Assembly: GCA_021158125.1 (NCBI GenBank)
Contig: JAGGVF010000004.1
Coordinates: forward strand, 1-64,000
Length of the DNA stretch: 64,000 nucleotides
Direction of reading: 5' to 3'
From: Candidatus Bathyarchaeota archaeon
Lineage (GTDB): Archaea > Thermoproteota > Bathyarchaeia > Bathyarchaeales > WUQV01
Part shown: positions 1 to 8,354 of the stretch, piece by piece
Numbering within the stretch: position 1 is the stretch's first letter
How the letters are laid out: each line of letters opens with the position of its first letter
The notes under the pieces: generated by a model
Told to the model about the DNA's origin: nothing
Database searches by the model: none
Seen by the model: only the letters and a program-made list of their open reading frames with translations
Made by a program: the position numbers and the translations under genes

Positions 1-355
1 CAAAATCAGCGTCGCGTAACTCATCAATTTTCTTTAGGGCCATACTTCCGTTATCATAAACCGTAGTCACAAAATATTTGGAGGCGTAACTAACTATTTC
101 GCCAATATCGTCGCGAAGTAGGGGATTCCCACCGGAGAAAACTATTTCTACAACTCCCAAATCTCTCAAAATGTCGAGTCCAATCTTAACATCTTCGGTT
201 GATATTTCCGGTTCGTTTGTTTGATTTTTCCAAACACCACAATCTTTACATTTGTAATTGCATTTGCGGGTAATCATCCACTGAACGTGATACGGACTAT
301 TAATTGAAAAAGAACGTTTCAGCAAACCAACGATCTTTTCTGGGAAGAGAGTCAT
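1..355 (-). CDS. Radical SAM protein, N-terminal part (runs off window start)
   Basis: The reverse strand reads from an ATG at 355 without a stop to the window edge, giving about 118 residues. It contains CNYKCKDC (CxxxCxxC), which ligates the [4Fe-4S] cluster of radical SAM enzymes, then a FSGGNPLLR segment matching the GGEP-type SAM-binding motif of the family. The first 20 residues before the cluster resemble the lead-in of SPASM/AstB-type and MoaA-like proteins, but the C-terminal half, which would set the reaction, is outside the window. The substrate therefore cannot be named. It is divergent from the glycosyltransferase at 490, with about 135 AT-rich bases between them. Confidence 0.85.
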   Translation of the reverse strand, partial: MTLFPEKIVGLLKRSFSINSPYHVQWMITRKCNYKCKDCGVWKNQTNEPEISTEDVKIGLDILRDLGVVEIVFSGGNPLLRDDIGEIVSYASKYFVTTVYDNGSMALKKIDELRDADF

Positions 356-489
356 TTACTCTATCACTTTCTATGAGATTCAGCGTCCCAAATAATTAAT
401 TCTTTCGATACTCCCGCTTGTGTAACAGAAAATTTTAAAACAATAAATAAATTTACCAAAATTAAACTACTAAGCTTAAAGGGGCTCCT

Positions 490-1242
490 ATGAAAGTCGA
501 TGTTGTAATGCTGACTAAAGACAGCGGGTATATACTGAGGAAATGTTTAAACAGCGTATATCAGAACGTACCAGTGAACAACCTGATAGTTGTCGACGGT
601 TTTTCAAAGGATAACACTTTGAACATCTTAAAGGAATTTGATGAAAAGTATGGAAATCTAAGGATTTTGAAGGATAAGGGGACGAGGGCTAAGGCTAGAG
701 AAATAGGTATAAAGAATGTTGAAACTGAGTGGTTTATGTTTGTTGACAGCGACGTAATATTATGTAAAGATTGGTTCAATAAAGCTAGGAGACATATGGA
801 TTCCGATGTAGGGGCTATATGGGGCATAAACGTTGACATTGTACCAAACTTTAACAATAAAGCCTTTTATAAACTTGCTTTGCATGTTGCAAGACAATCA
901 TTCAAGATTAGAGGAGGGCTACACGACACATTAATTCTTCATGACGTAGTTAAGGACATAAAAATCCCGGAGCACCTACATGCCTATGAGGATGCTTACG
1001 TAATAAATTGGATAAAAGAAAAGGGATACAGGGTTGTCATGTGCGAGGACATATACTGTTTTCACTGCAGACCCCCAGAAGACTGGCATTTAAAGGGAAG
1101 CATATCCCTTGCAGAGACTGAAATTAGATGTGGACTAGCCTATTCTCGACTTTATAAGTATATAACGTACTATCCATTTTTCGTGATGTACTGGATAATT
1201 CAGAACATTCAGAGAATTAAAAATAAGATACGGTTACATTAA
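490..1242 (+). CDS. Family 2 glycosyltransferase
   Basis: GT-A fold transferase expected to move a sugar from a nucleotide donor to a lipid or glycan acceptor on the cytoplasmic face of the membrane. The start VVMLTKDSGYILRKCLNSV is the usual GT2 opening, VVDGFSKDN near residue 34 is the nucleotide-binding strand, and FVDSDV near 83-88 is the DxD metal site. The C-terminus is hydrophobic (about residues 228-242) and ends in basic residues, suggesting membrane association. At 250 residues it is short but complete. The methyltransferase starting 15 bases downstream is probably co-transcribed, pointing to glycan or glycolipid synthesis. Donor and acceptor cannot be told. Confidence 0.85.
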   Translation: MKVDVVMLTKDSGYILRKCLNSVYQNVPVNNLIVVDGFSKDNTLNILKEFDEKYGNLRILKDKGTRAKAREIGIKNVETEWFMFVDSDVILCKDWFNKARRHMDSDVGAIWGINVDIVPNFNNKAFYKLALHVARQSFKIRGGLHDTLILHDVVKDIKIPEHLHAYEDAYVINWIKEKGYRVVMCEDIYCFHCRPPEDWHLKGSISLAETEIRCGLAYSRLYKYITYYPFFVMYWIIQNIQRIKNKIRLH

Positions 1243-1256
1243 ATTAGTGGTTTCGA

Positions 1257-1925
1257 ATGGAATTTGATAAGAAATACTTTGAAAGTCTAGATTATTCTTT
1301 AAGAGAGTCCATGATTAAACGTTTTGGATTAAACGTTCTCAGTTGGGCTTCCAAAAAGATTGGAAGTAATCTTTTTGACGGAAAAGGGAAAAAAGCCTTG
1401 GATGTCGGGTGTTCTTTTGGCTATATTACTTCCTTGCTGGAACGTATGAAGTATGAAACCTACGGCTTGGACGTGTCCACTTATGCTCTGCGTGAAGCGG
1501 CTAGAAAAAGGAAAACTTATGCTCACCTCTTGGCATGCGATGTACAGTGCCCCCTGCCATTCCCCCAAAAAACCTTTGATTTGATAACCTGCTTCGATGT
1601 GCTTGAGCATCTGGAAAAACCGGCTAAAGCCTTAGAAAACATGTATAAGGTTTGTAAAGGAGTAATCATTTGCACAACGCCCCATAGACTGTTTGATAAG
1701 GCTTTGAAAACACTTGGGGGCGACTACGATGAAACGCACATAAACTTGAGAACTCCCGGCGAGTGGCGAAAAATAATTGAGAAAAAACTCGGTATTTCTC
1801 CCGATAAATTGTTCATTGAAACTTATTATGAAGTTCCAATTCGTCTTTCAAACAGACTTTTAGCCTTTAAATCAATTAAAATGCCCAAAATAGGACTAAA
1901 CATAAGAATTTTAATCAAAGTTTAG
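1257..1925 (+). CDS. Class I SAM-dependent methyltransferase
   Basis: Rossmann-fold methyltransferase of the Methyltransf_11/23 kind. ALDVGCSFGYIT (about residues 45-56) is motif I, which binds S-adenosylmethionine; YGLDVS (around 70) is the acidic motif II strand; FDLITCFDVLEHLEKP (around 105-120) is the post-motif strand typical of this group. The length of 222 residues is normal. It follows the glycosyltransferase closely in the same direction, so the substrate may be a sugar, lipid or glycan intermediate, but this is inferred from position only. It converges with the AIR-synthase-like gene, whose stop lies two bases away. Confidence 0.85.
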   Translation: MEFDKKYFESLDYSLRESMIKRFGLNVLSWASKKIGSNLFDGKGKKALDVGCSFGYITSLLERMKYETYGLDVSTYALREAARKRKTYAHLLACDVQCPLPFPQKTFDLITCFDVLEHLEKPAKALENMYKVCKGVIICTTPHRLFDKALKTLGGDYDETHINLRTPGEWRKIIEKKLGISPDKLFIETYYEVPIRLSNRLLAFKSIKMPKIGLNIRILIKV

Positions 1926-1926
1926 G

Positions 1927-2937
1927 CTATTTCTGTAGGGCTATCCATAAATGGTCAAGTTCCGGTCTGACTAATTCTTCTGCTTTGCCGTTTTTCTTTA
2001 TTATCTTCCTTTCTTCTTTATCTTCTACAAATTTTCCTATTATTCTGGCTTGGATACCGTTTGCTTTTAACTTTTCAATGATTTCTTGGCTTTTATCTGG
2101 TTTAGCAGCTATCAATAAAGCCCCTGAGCTTAACAGTTGTAACGGGTCTATTCCAAAAAATTTGCAAATCGCTTGGGTCTCTTTTGTAACTGGTATTTCT
2201 CTTTCAAATACTTTCACGCCGAGATTTGAAGCGTCGGCCATTTCATGGATTCCTCCAGCAATTCCACCTTCAGTTGGGTCGTGCATGGCATTTACTCCTC
2301 CGTGTTGGAAGGCAAGTAAGGCTTCTTTGACAACGCTTATTTTTTCAAAAAATTTCTGGGCTGAAACCAGAATTTTTGTATTGACAGATTTTTTAAGCGT
2401 TTCATATTTATCGGTTGCAAGGATGGCTGTTCCTTCAATTCCTGCTTCTTTTGTGAGTATTAGATGGTCTCCTGCTTTTGCTCCACCACTTGTAACATAA
2501 CTTTCCTTTTCAGTTATACCCATGCAGTGCCCCACAACTATTGGATTTTGCAGATGCGGAGTAACCTCCGAATGGCCTCCAATTACTGCCACTTCAATTT
2601 TTCTAGCCGCCTCATCTATTTGCCTGCAAATTGTCTCTAAAACATGTTCGTTTGACTTTTCTGGTAACAGTATGCATGATGAAAAGAACAATGGTTTTAC
2701 ACCAAATGTTGCGACGTCATTTGCACATATGTTAAGGGCAAGCCAGCCAATTCTTTCAACAGCACCAGTTATTGGGTCAACTGAAGAAACTACTGCTTTA
2801 TCCCCAATTTCAATTACGGCGCCGTCCTCGCCCAAAGCTGGCCCCAAAATAACTTCTTCCCTTTTAAAGCCTAAATTTTTGAGTACTATTCTTTCTAGAA
2901 TTTCTTGAGGTATTTTTCCATGCGGTAGCTTCGTAAT
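1927..2937 (-). CDS. AIR-synthase-related (HypE/PurM-like) protein with apparent ATT start
   Basis: Member of the PurM/HypE/SelD ATP-binding superfamily. GEDGAVIEIG and the following VSSVDPITG strand form the N-terminal AIRS domain, and PTEGGIAGGIHEMAD (middle) is the conserved glycine-rich segment. These archaeal paralogues are usually annotated as AIR-synthase-related or hydrogenase-expression proteins; the substrate is not known. Family members begin with a motif like KLPxGKIP, which is present here in frame (codons from 2931), but the only ATG/GTG/TTG start lies far inside, a TTG at 2847. A strong AGGAGG site sits just before an in-frame ATT codon at 2937, so I place the start there. The true reaction is uncertain. 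Confidence 0.8.
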   Translation of the reverse strand: MTKLPHGKIPQEILERIVLKNLGFKREEVILGPALGEDGAVIEIGDKAVVSSVDPITGAVERIGWLALNICANDVATFGVKPLFFSSCILLPEKSNEHVLETICRQIDEAARKIEVAVIGGHSEVTPHLQNPIVVGHCMGITEKESYVTSGGAKAGDHLILTKEAGIEGTAILATDKYETLKKSVNTKILVSAQKFFEKISVVKEALLAFQHGGVNAMHDPTEGGIAGGIHEMADASNLGVKVFEREIPVTKETQAICKFFGIDPLQLLSSGALLIAAKPDKSQEIIEKLKANGIQARIIGKFVEDKEERKIIKKNGKAEELVRPELDHLWIALQK

Positions 2938-2952
2938 TTTCCTCCTCCTTTA

Positions 2953-3693
2953 TTAAGTGCCTAAGTAACGTCTTATAGCCTTAGTTACTGGGGTCGCTAC
3001 TATTAGTCCAACTAACATTTGCCCGATGTTTATAGGTATTTCTGCAACCGCCAAAACTCCTAAAATTAACTGTTCGTATAGGAAGTAACCAAGCACCATA
3101 GTTAATCCACCAGCGAAAATTGATATTATTGTCCAACCGAATTCCGGTTCAAAAACAAAGCCCATTAAAATAATTAAAAAGGCTGTTACTCCTCCAATTG
3201 CATACCAGAACGCTTTTGGGACGTAAATCGTGAAAGTTGGGTTCTCTGGCGGTGGAATCCCAAAATATGTGTTAACTGGGCCGCTATAATATTGTGACCC
3301 TATAAAACCTAGAAGAAGACCGACTGAGACTCCCATCAGGATTGTGAAAGATGTCCATTGAGTTTTCGATTTGAATTTCGGTAATTTTCCTCCAAGAAAA
3401 CCGACAATAGCTCCTTCGCATGCCTTTATAATTAATGTGCCTGGCCAATATTGGGTGTATCCGAGCAGAATATCTGCAAGAGCTGATCCCACACCTCCTG
3501 CAAAGGCTCCTGTTAGCGGACCAAAAAGAAGGGCAGTTATGTAAACCATTGTTTCCCCTATATTGAAAAAGCCCCTTGTATGTGGAACATATACTGAAAA
3601 GATCATTGTAGCTATGCAAACAAGTGGAGTGAAGACGGCGGCTGCCGTTACTTTAAGCGTTGTTGGAGTTTTCTTACTGCTTTGAACTGCCAC
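2953..3693 (-). CDS. ECF transporter S component-like membrane protein
   Basis: A 246-residue integral membrane protein with about six hydrophobic spans. The N-terminal AAVFTPLVCIATMIF span followed by a loop and NIGETMVYITALLFGP is typical of the substrate-binding S components of energy-coupling factor transporters, which capture vitamins or small metabolites and pair with a shared EcfT/EcfA module. A GAxAGGxGSALADILLGY segment also fits this family. No Ecf ATPase genes are in the window, so it would share a module encoded elsewhere. The substrate cannot be read from the sequence. It sits 15 bases upstream-facing from the AIR-synthase-like gene and follows the threonine-synthase-like gene on the same strand. 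Confidence 0.75.
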   Translation of the reverse strand: MAVQSSKKTPTTLKVTAAAVFTPLVCIATMIFSVYVPHTRGFFNIGETMVYITALLFGPLTGAFAGGVGSALADILLGYTQYWPGTLIIKACEGAIVGFLGGKLPKFKSKTQWTSFTILMGVSVGLLLGFIGSQYYSGPVNTYFGIPPPENPTFTIYVPKAFWYAIGGVTAFLIILMGFVFEPEFGWTIISIFAGGLTMVLGYFLYEQLILGVLAVAEIPINIGQMLVGLIVATPVTKAIRRYLGT

Positions 3694-3752
3694 GACTTAT
3701 CCTCACTCTACTGTAGAAATAGTAAAGTTATAACTTTACTATTTAAGAATTT

Positions 3753-5144
3753 CTATAACAAAACCTTCAACTCTTCAATAGCTTGCATGATGCGCATTCC
3801 CCGTTTAGTTATTTTGAAGAACTTTCGCCCTGTCTTAATATAGGAAGTTATTAGGCCGTGTTGTTCAAGTTCATTTAGATGCTGATAGACTGCTGGGCGG
3901 GTCATGACTTTTCCAAGTTTTTTCCAAATTTCATAGCCATAACTTTCTTTTTCACTTAAAATTCGTAAAATTTTTTCTTTAGTGCTAATTTCTAATCCTA
4001 TTCCTATAGTCTTTTTTTTCTTAGTTAATGCTTGTAGAACATCTGTTGCTTTCAGTCCGCTTCCAGTAATTAAACACGCAACACTTTCCTCTTTATCTAT
4101 TGTTCCATTATTTACAAGTTTTTTCAGAGCGGCTATTGTAGCCGAGCTTGCCGGTTCAGCGAATATTCCCTCAAGTTTTGCGATTTCCTGTTCAGCTGCG
4201 AAAATTTCTTGGTCTGAAACTGAAACTGCTGTTCCCCTTGATTCTTTTATTGCTTTTACGGCTAGTTTTTGCTGTAACGGTTTTTTCACAAGTATTGCAA
4301 GTGCATGGGTTGAAGATTTTCTCATATGCTTTTTTCCCTCTAGAAAGCCGTTTATTATTGGTGAACATCCCTTGGCTTGGACCCCTACCATTTTTGGCAG
4401 AAAGTCAGTTTTTCCAAGTTTTTTTAGTTCTTTAAATCCTTTCCAAAGCGAATAGATTGTTCCTCCGCTTCCCATGGAAACTATCACCCAGTCTGGGACT
4501 CCAAGTTGTTCTGCAATTTCGTAGGCTATTGTTTTCTGTGCTTCAACAACTAGGGGATTTAACTCTGCTGTTGCTTGGTACCATCCTGTTTCTTTAGCAA
4601 TTTTTTCCGCTCTTTCTATTGATTCGTCCACTATTTCTCCATATTCTTCTATTATTGCGTCGTAAATGAGCATTTGGGCGAGTTTTCCCATATCCACTAG
4701 TTTTGGAACTATTATGTGGCATATTAACCCGTATTTTGCACAGTAGGCTGCTAAGGATGCGCCTAAATTTCCGTTTGTTGCGCAAAGTACAGCCTTATAT
4801 TTTAGGTCTAGGGCGTTTGAAACAAGCAGTGCGGCGCTTCTGTCTCTAAACGAGTTTGTTGGGTTTCTAGTTTCATCTTTAAGGAAGACATGTTTTACTC
4901 CAATTTTCTTGCTTAATCTCTTTGCTTTGTGAAGCGGTGTTCCCCCTTCTCCCATTGTGGCTACATTTTTGACTTCTGGCAGCAGTTTGCGGTATCTCCA
5001 GAAGTTGAATAATCCTGACAGTTTAACTTCTTTCAGTTTTTCATACTCTAGTTCGTATTCAAGTAAGCCTCCACATTTTGGGCATTTATGTCTAGGCGGG
5101 TAAGGCTCAAAAACCGCTGAACATTCAGTGCAGCGTAGTTTCAT
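3753..5144 (-). CDS. Threonine synthase-like fold-type II PLP protein fused to a winged helix
   Basis: Residues 5-24 form a zinc ribbon (C5, C8, C21, C24) as in archaeal threonine synthases. Residues 60-370 are the fold-type II PLP domain, with the substrate/phosphate segments TNGNLGAS and MGSGGT. The PLP-lysine motif, normally SFKDR, reads NPTNSFRDR with Arg at residue 100 (codon AGA at 4845-4847), so the Schiff-base lysine is missing. Residues from about 388 to the end make a winged helix (SYGYEIWKKLG, RPAVYQHLNELEQHGLI) like PadR or MarR regulators. Loss of the lysine plus a DNA-binding tail suggests a ligand-sensing regulator rather than an enzyme, but that is inference. Confidence 0.8.
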   Translation of the reverse strand: MKLRCTECSAVFEPYPPRHKCPKCGGLLEYELEYEKLKEVKLSGLFNFWRYRKLLPEVKNVATMGEGGTPLHKAKRLSKKIGVKHVFLKDETRNPTNSFRDRSAALLVSNALDLKYKAVLCATNGNLGASLAAYCAKYGLICHIIVPKLVDMGKLAQMLIYDAIIEEYGEIVDESIERAEKIAKETGWYQATAELNPLVVEAQKTIAYEIAEQLGVPDWVIVSMGSGGTIYSLWKGFKELKKLGKTDFLPKMVGVQAKGCSPIINGFLEGKKHMRKSSTHALAILVKKPLQQKLAVKAIKESRGTAVSVSDQEIFAAEQEIAKLEGIFAEPASSATIAALKKLVNNGTIDKEESVACLITGSGLKATDVLQALTKKKKTIGIGLEISTKEKILRILSEKESYGYEIWKKLGKVMTRPAVYQHLNELEQHGLITSYIKTGRKFFKITKRGMRIMQAIEELKVLL

Positions 5145-5156
5145 AGTTAGCCCACA

Positions 5157-6230
5157 TCAAAGTTGTTTAAAACTTGTTTTATCAGTTTCTACTACTTGGC
5201 CTTTAGTTATGGTTTTGATTCCTACCCACTGTAAGGCTACGAATCCAAGAATGAATTTCAGCCAAACGGTTAGAAATCTGATAAGTATGGTTGCAACGGC
5301 ACTAACGCCTAGGGGAACTCCAAACGTGGCGTAGAGGGAACTCATAACTATTTCAGTTACTCCCACCTCAGCCGGAATTCCAGCTGGTACATATTGAACA
5401 ATTATACTCAAAGAATAAACTATCACAACTATAATAAAGGATATGTTGTAGCCTAATGAATAAAAGACAAGCTGAGAAACAAGTAAACAGAAAATCCATG
5501 ACGAAACAGCTGAAAAAATTGATATTAACAATTTTTTAGGACTTTTCAGAAGAGAAGAAAACGATGAATAAAAGGTATCTAACCCCTTTTCTATTATTCC
5601 CTCCCACGTCTGGATGTCAAATCGTTTAGGAATTATACGTTTAACAAATCCTAGAATCTTATTTAGAAGTCTTTTTGTCAGCTCCTGTTTAGAACAGAAG
5701 ACAAAGATTAAAGCGAGAAAAACGAATGTTAGTCCTGTTGTTATCCAAACCAAGTAAACTATTTGGCTGTGCAATGGATAATTTATGATAAACAAGCAGA
5801 CACATGCAAAGGCTAGGCTGGCAACATGTATTATCATCCCGTAAATACGTTGGATGACAAGTGTGGCGGTAACTTTTCCAACATCTTTACCATCTTTGTT
5901 CATTAAGTATATTTTCGAAATTTCAGCGCTTACTGACTCAGCTGGAATGAGTATGTCTACGAAAACTCCGACCAGCACGTATGAAAGGGCTCTAAAAAAT
6001 TTTACTTTCACAGAAAGAGCCTTAAGAAGATAGTGCCATGTGAAAGTGAAGAGTAAAATTTCAAAAACGGTGGCCAAAATAGCAATTGAAAAAATGTTTG
6101 GATTAACCCTTGCAAACGCTTCAGTTATTTTTGAAAAGCCAACAAAATACAAGTATAGTATGAGTATGGAAAAGCCGGCTAGGATAAAGGGAATCGTTCT
6201 AGTTAAAATTTTTCGTCTTTCCTCTAACAT
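5157..6230 (-). CDS. UPF0104/LPG-synthase-TM (flippase-like) membrane protein
   Basis: Polytopic protein of 357 residues with about eight membrane spans. The pattern of the N-terminal span, the IPAESVSAEISKIYLM segment (about residues 95-110) and the late YVPAGIPAEVGVTEIVMSSL segment are hallmarks of the lysylphosphatidylglycerol synthase transmembrane region family (UPF0104), members of which are thought to flip lipids across the membrane. No synthase domain is attached. Its start is 24 bases from the end of the CTP synthase gene on the same strand. The lipid substrate is unknown. Confidence 0.8.
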   Translation of the reverse strand: MLEERRKILTRTIPFILAGFSILILYLYFVGFSKITEAFARVNPNIFSIAILATVFEILLFTFTWHYLLKALSVKVKFFRALSYVLVGVFVDILIPAESVSAEISKIYLMNKDGKDVGKVTATLVIQRIYGMIIHVASLAFACVCLFIINYPLHSQIVYLVWITTGLTFVFLALIFVFCSKQELTKRLLNKILGFVKRIIPKRFDIQTWEGIIEKGLDTFYSSFSSLLKSPKKLLISIFSAVSSWIFCLLVSQLVFYSLGYNISFIIVVIVYSLSIIVQYVPAGIPAEVGVTEIVMSSLYATFGVPLGVSAVATILIRFLTVWLKFILGFVALQWVGIKTITKGQVVETDKTSFKQL

Positions 6231-6254
6231 TTAAAACCCAACATTTGTTAACTC

Positions 6255-7886
6255 TCAGAACTCAGGCTTTTCTTTCCCAAGCTTTCTATCCAAGCAAGCT
6301 TTGACGAATCCGTAGTACTCCGGATCAGGTCGGGAAGGTCTACTTTTGAATTCTCCGTGAAATTGAGAGGCGAAAAAGAAGAATCTATCTGGTATTTCCA
6401 GTATTTCCATTCTACGTCCGTCAACGCTTCTTCCTGAAAATACTAAGCCGTGTTCTTCAAGGGTCGGTAAGTATTCTACGTTAACCTCGAATCTATGCCT
6501 ATGCCTTTCATAGATTCTTTCGGAGCCATAAAGTTTGAAGGCTAAGGTTCCCGGCTGTATGACTATTTCATGCTGCCCCAGCCTCATGGTTGCCCCCTTA
6601 TATTTCACGTTTTTCTGTTCAGGCATTAAGTCAATAACTGGGTTAGGACTTTCTGGATCTATTTCTGTGCTGTTGGCATTTTTTAATCCGCAGACATTTC
6701 TTGCAAATTCCACAACTGCAAGTTGGAAGCCAAAGCATATTCCGAGGAACGGTATGTTGTTTTCACGTGCAAATTGTATTGCCATAATTTTCCCTTCGCT
6801 TCCTCTTGATCCAAAGCCGTATGGGACGAATATTCCGTCGTATTCTCTAAGTTTTTCAAGTTGGTTCGGGTCTTCTTCGAAACGTTCTGCTTCGAAGTAG
6901 TCTATTGAAACTTTTGTTTTGCATTTTGCTCCTGCGTGGCGGAATGCTTCGTTCATGCTGACGTAGCTGTCAACTAAGCCAGCGTACTTGCCGACTAGTG
7001 CAATTCTAACTTCATGTTCCGGATTAAGCAGCGTGTCAACAAAGCTTTTCCATTCGTTCCAGTTCGGCTGTTTTGGTTGCAAATTAAGTCTATTACAGAT
7101 GAATTCGCCCATTCCTTGTTCATCGAGAATTAATGGAACCATATAGATTGTTGGAACAGTGTATGAGCAAAAAACTGCTTCTTTCGGAATTGTCCCGAAG
7201 AGAGCAATTTTCCTTAATGCCTCATCGTCAATCATTTTCTCACAGCGGGCAACTATTATGTCGGGTTGAATTCCTATTCGTCTAAGCTCGTTTACGCTGT
7301 GCTGCAGAGGCTTCGTTTTCATCTCTCCGGTGACGTCCAAAATTGGAACCAGTGCCACGTGTACATACAACGTGTTTTCATAGCCCTCTTCAAGTCTCAT
7401 CTGTCTGATGGCTTCTAGGAAAGGTAAGCCTTCAATGTCGCCTACTGTGCCGCCGACTTCGGTTAAAACAACGTCTGAATCGGATTTTTTCGCTACGCTT
7501 CTAATTCTGTTTTTAATTTCATTAGTAACATGCGGAACAATCTGGACGCATCTTCCTAAGAAATCTCCTCTTCTTTCCTTTTCTATGACCGTTTGGTAAA
7601 TTTGCCCCGTCGTTATGTTGTTTTCCTTTGAAAGGTTCAAGTCTAAGAATCTTTCGTACCATCCTAGGTCGAGGTCTGTTTCGCCTCCGTCGTCTGTTAC
7701 GTAGACTTCTCCGTGCATGTACGGGTTCATTGTGCCTGCGTCAACGTTGACGTAAGGGTCTATTTTTATTGCTGTAACTTTGAAGCCTCTAACTTGGAGC
7801 ATTTTGCCGATGGACGACGTTACTATTCCCTTTCCAACTGAGCTTAAAACTCCGCCCGTAATGAAAATGAACTTAACCATGCTCAT
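6255..7886 (-). CDS. pyrG: CTP synthase
   Basis: Converts UTP to CTP using ATP and glutamine, the last step of pyrimidine nucleotide synthesis. Residues 1-270 are the synthetase domain, opening FIFITGGVLSSVGKG (P-loop) and containing the DPYVNVDAGTMNPYMHGEV and EVGGTVGDIE segments. Residues from about 295 are the class I glutamine amidotransferase domain, with GICFGFQLAVVEFA (nucleophile Cys) and SQFHGEF (catalytic His-x-Glu). The length, 543 residues, is normal. Two Met codons open the frame (MSM); either may be used. Confidence 0.97.
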   Translation of the reverse strand: MSMVKFIFITGGVLSSVGKGIVTSSIGKMLQVRGFKVTAIKIDPYVNVDAGTMNPYMHGEVYVTDDGGETDLDLGWYERFLDLNLSKENNITTGQIYQTVIEKERRGDFLGRCVQIVPHVTNEIKNRIRSVAKKSDSDVVLTEVGGTVGDIEGLPFLEAIRQMRLEEGYENTLYVHVALVPILDVTGEMKTKPLQHSVNELRRIGIQPDIIVARCEKMIDDEALRKIALFGTIPKEAVFCSYTVPTIYMVPLILDEQGMGEFICNRLNLQPKQPNWNEWKSFVDTLLNPEHEVRIALVGKYAGLVDSYVSMNEAFRHAGAKCKTKVSIDYFEAERFEEDPNQLEKLREYDGIFVPYGFGSRGSEGKIMAIQFARENNIPFLGICFGFQLAVVEFARNVCGLKNANSTEIDPESPNPVIDLMPEQKNVKYKGATMRLGQHEIVIQPGTLAFKLYGSERIYERHRHRFEVNVEYLPTLEEHGLVFSGRSVDGRRMEILEIPDRFFFFASQFHGEFKSRPSRPDPEYYGFVKACLDRKLGKEKPEF

Positions 7887-7937
7887 CCCAGTAACAAGTC
7901 AGTTAACTACGCCTTTGATACTTTAAACTCTTTCGCA

Positions 7938-8354
7938 TCACTCAGCCATAGCTAAAACAGAATTAATGTAAGCCTTCGAAAGCTTGACTCCATGCAAATA
8001 TTTACCCTTCAATTTGGAACTTCCAAGCGGAGTCTCCTTAACCAACACGGGCTTTTCAAATCTAACAACATATTTGAAGTCTATGGCTCCCCTCCAGCCC
8101 CATTCTTCGCATTCAGCTTTTTCACTTTCAGACAGCCCTTCTAAACTTTGAAAAGAATCGATAACTCCGTATCCAATGAAAGCGTCGCCGTTTAGGGTTT
8201 TATGAACAAACAATATGGTTTGCCCCGGCTTCCACTTTCTTTTAATTCCAACGTAATATTTTGTTCTTTCAAAAACCTGTTTAACCCACTCCTTTCTGCT
8301 TATTCTTAAAATGTAGCCTGCAGCAGACTCCCTTTTAACTGGCATAAAATTCAC
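7938..8354 (-). CDS. PUA/EVE-like small protein, probably DUF365-type
   Basis: A 138-residue protein made of short beta strands with the sequence PGQTILFVHKT and GYGVIDSF, a pattern seen in PUA/ASCH/EVE-like RNA- or modified-base-binding domains and in archaeal DUF365 proteins. I do not recognise a catalytic motif. Its stop-start junction with the dehydrogenase upstream (8355) is immediate, so it is translated from the same transcript. The assignment to a particular PUA-like family is tentative. Confidence 0.6.
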   Translation of the reverse strand: MNFMPVKRESAAGYILRISRKEWVKQVFERTKYYVGIKRKWKPGQTILFVHKTLNGDAFIGYGVIDSFQSLEGLSESEKAECEEWGWRGAIDFKYVVRFEKPVLVKETPLGSSKLKGKYLHGVKLSKAYINSVLAMAE

